Part shown: one piece after another, positions 62,978-64,000 of the stretch
Layout: each line of letters starts with the position of its first letter
Numbering within the stretch: the first letter of the stretch is position 1
Made by a program: the position numbers and the translations under genes
Assembly (NCBI GenBank): GCA_014860445.1
Contig: JACZJT010000010.1
Location: 1 to 64,000, forward strand
From: Burkholderiales bacterium
GTDB lineage: Bacteria > Pseudomonadota > Gammaproteobacteria > Burkholderiales > SG8-39
Direction: 5' to 3'
DNA: 64,000 nt
The notes under the pieces: model-generated
Databases searched by the model: none
The model's input: the letters and a program-made list of their open reading frames with translations, nothing else
Told to the model about the DNA's origin: nothing

Positions 62978-64000
62978 TCAGGCCTTGACGGGCTTGGTGC
63001 CGCGCATGCTGCCCGCCACAATCTTGTATTCGAACAATCGGCACTCCAGCGCGCCGTTGAACAGCGGCGTGCGCCTGGAAACCTGCAGCTTGATCAGCTT
63101 GGGCAGATTCATATCGGCGCTGAGTATGTAGCAATTCCAGCCGGCGAACTTCTGCTTCAACGCATCGCCGAATTTGGGGTAGAACCCGGCCAGCTCCTGC
63201 TGTTCGCCCATGCGCTCACCGTAGGGCGGGTTCGTGACCAGCACGCCGGCGGCGGCCGGCGCGGAGATTTCCAGCACATTCGCCTGTTTCAGTTGCACGG
63301 CGGCTTCGAGGCCTGCCGCGCTCAGGTTCGCCTGCGCGAGCTTGAGTGTATCGCCGTAGAGGTCGCCTCCGTAGATCGGCAAGGGCACGACAGGTTTTCG
63401 CCGCGCCTCCGCCTCGGCGCGCAGCGCCTGCCACAAGGCTGCGTCGTAGTCCTTCAGCTTTTCGAAACCGAAACCGCGTGTGCCGCCAGGCGCGATTTCG
63501 AGCGCGATCTGCGCGGCTTCGATGAGAATGGTGGCGCCGCCGCACATCGGATCGAGCAGGGCCGTGCCGGGCTGCCATCCCGTCAGCGCGAGTATGCCGG
63601 CCGCGAGGTTTTCCTTGAGTGGCGCTTCGCCCTGGGCGGCACGATTGCCGCGCTTGAACAGAGGCTCGCCCGAGGTGTCGAGGTAAAGCGAAAACTGCGT
63701 CGCATCCAGAAACGCGTGTATCCGAACGTCGGGGGCTCGCGTATTCACATCGGGCCGGCTTCCGATCGCGGCGCGGAATCGGTCGCATACCGCGTCCTTG
63801 ATGCGCAGCGTGAGGAAATCGAGACTCTTGAGCGGGCAGCGCTGCGCGGTGAGGTAAACGCGGATGCTGCGCGTGACTTCGAAGTGCTGCGGCCAGTCGA
63901 CCTCATAGGCCGCGCGGTAGATGTCTTCCTCGCTGCGATAGGGCTGGGTGAAAAGGCGCCACAGCACGCGTGTCGCGATGCGGCTTTCAAGGTTGGCGCG
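62978..64000 (-). CDS. rlmL: RlmL-type 23S rRNA guanine-N2-methyltransferase, 5' partial
   Basis: The frame runs out of the window, so the start lies beyond 64000; at least 340 residues are present. THUMP-type N-terminal part: ANLESRIATRVLWRLF, EEDIYRAAYEVDW. Then RNFS and the SAM domain: TALLDPMCGGATILIEAA and the N-P-P-Y motif VLVTNPPYGERMG, typical of N2-guanine methyltransferases for rRNA (G2445). The C-terminal RlmK half of the enteric fusion is absent: the protein ends at residue AGSMRGTKPVKA, as usual for betaproteobacteria. Confidence 0.92.
   Translation of the reverse strand, partial: RANLESRIATRVLWRLFTQPYRSEEDIYRAAYEVDWPQHFEVTRSIRVYLTAQRCPLKSLDFLTLRIKDAVCDRFRAAIGSRPDVNTRAPDVRIHAFLDATQFSLYLDTSGEPLFKRGNRAAQGEAPLKENLAAGILALTGWQPGTALLDPMCGGATILIEAAQIALEIAPGGTRGFGFEKLKDYDAALWQALRAEAEARRKPVVPLPIYGGDLYGDTLKLAQANLSAAGLEAAVQLKQANVLEISAPAAAGVLVTNPPYGERMGEQQELAGFYPKFGDALKQKFAGWNCYILSADMNLPKLIKLQVSRRTPLFNGALECRLFEYKIVAGSMRGTKPVKA

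Overview
The window is chromosomal DNA of a GC-rich (about 60% by eye) betaproteobacterium. The evidence is gene order rather than one marker: aroQ-accB-accC-prmA-DUF3426 protein, RNB nuclease/tonB-like/aroE/mtgA, def-fmt-htpX-rsmB-DUF4390-ntrY-ntrX-trkA-trkH, the divergent LysM-dprA-smg-topB block, and porin-glnK-amtB are all arrangements familiar from that class. I cannot name the genus. I saw no rRNA, tRNA, CRISPR array, transposase or phage gene; about 90% is coding.

Layout. 1-2.7 kb: thiD (5' end cut off), thiE, hemL. 2.8-8.7 kb: mscL, mgtE, a UMF1-type MFS carrier, mtgA, aroE, a TonB-like protein. 8.8-13.9 kb: RNB-family RNase, HMG-CoA lyase, YqiA-like esterase, mpl. 13.9-24 kb: a possible nucleotidyltransferase, a 484-bp gene-poor gap with a broken small reading frame, aroQ-accBC-prmA-DUF3426, a PfkB kinase, a glycine-zipper lipoprotein, HIT protein, apaH, comM-like, ubiK. 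24.0-26.8 kb: outer-membrane TorF-like protein, glnK, amtB behind a convincing sigma-54 promoter with an NtrC-type site, i.e. a nitrogen-limitation unit.

26.8-37.9 kb is the accessory part: a compact catabolic island. SDR-crotonase-TetR genes run left and FAH hydrolase-aryl-CoA ligase-carboxymuconolactone-decarboxylase-like-class III extradiol dioxygenase genes run right, from a shared control region with a perfect 18-bp palindrome over a predicted start site. A three-gene TRAP transporter and an MFS carrier follow. The set suggests oxidation of an aromatic acid that is both CoA-activated and ring-cleaved by a LigB-type enzyme; the substrate is unknown, and this is the best candidate here for an undescribed pathway.

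38-64 kb: rhodanese protein, metH behind a leader ending in an intrinsic terminator, RidA, a lipoprotein, then a long leftward block (def, fmt, htpX, rsmB, DUF4390 protein, ntrY, ntrX, trkA and two tandem trkH copies). Two points stand out: the NtrX-like regulator has lost the ATPase and sigma-54 contact motifs, and one trkH copy has a changed selectivity-filter loop. A roughly 128-bp palindromic repeat occurs twice, 11 kb apart, in opposite orientation. Rightward LysM protein, dprA, smg and topB follow, then leftward a DegT-type aminotransferase and rlmL-like methyltransferase, cut by the window end.
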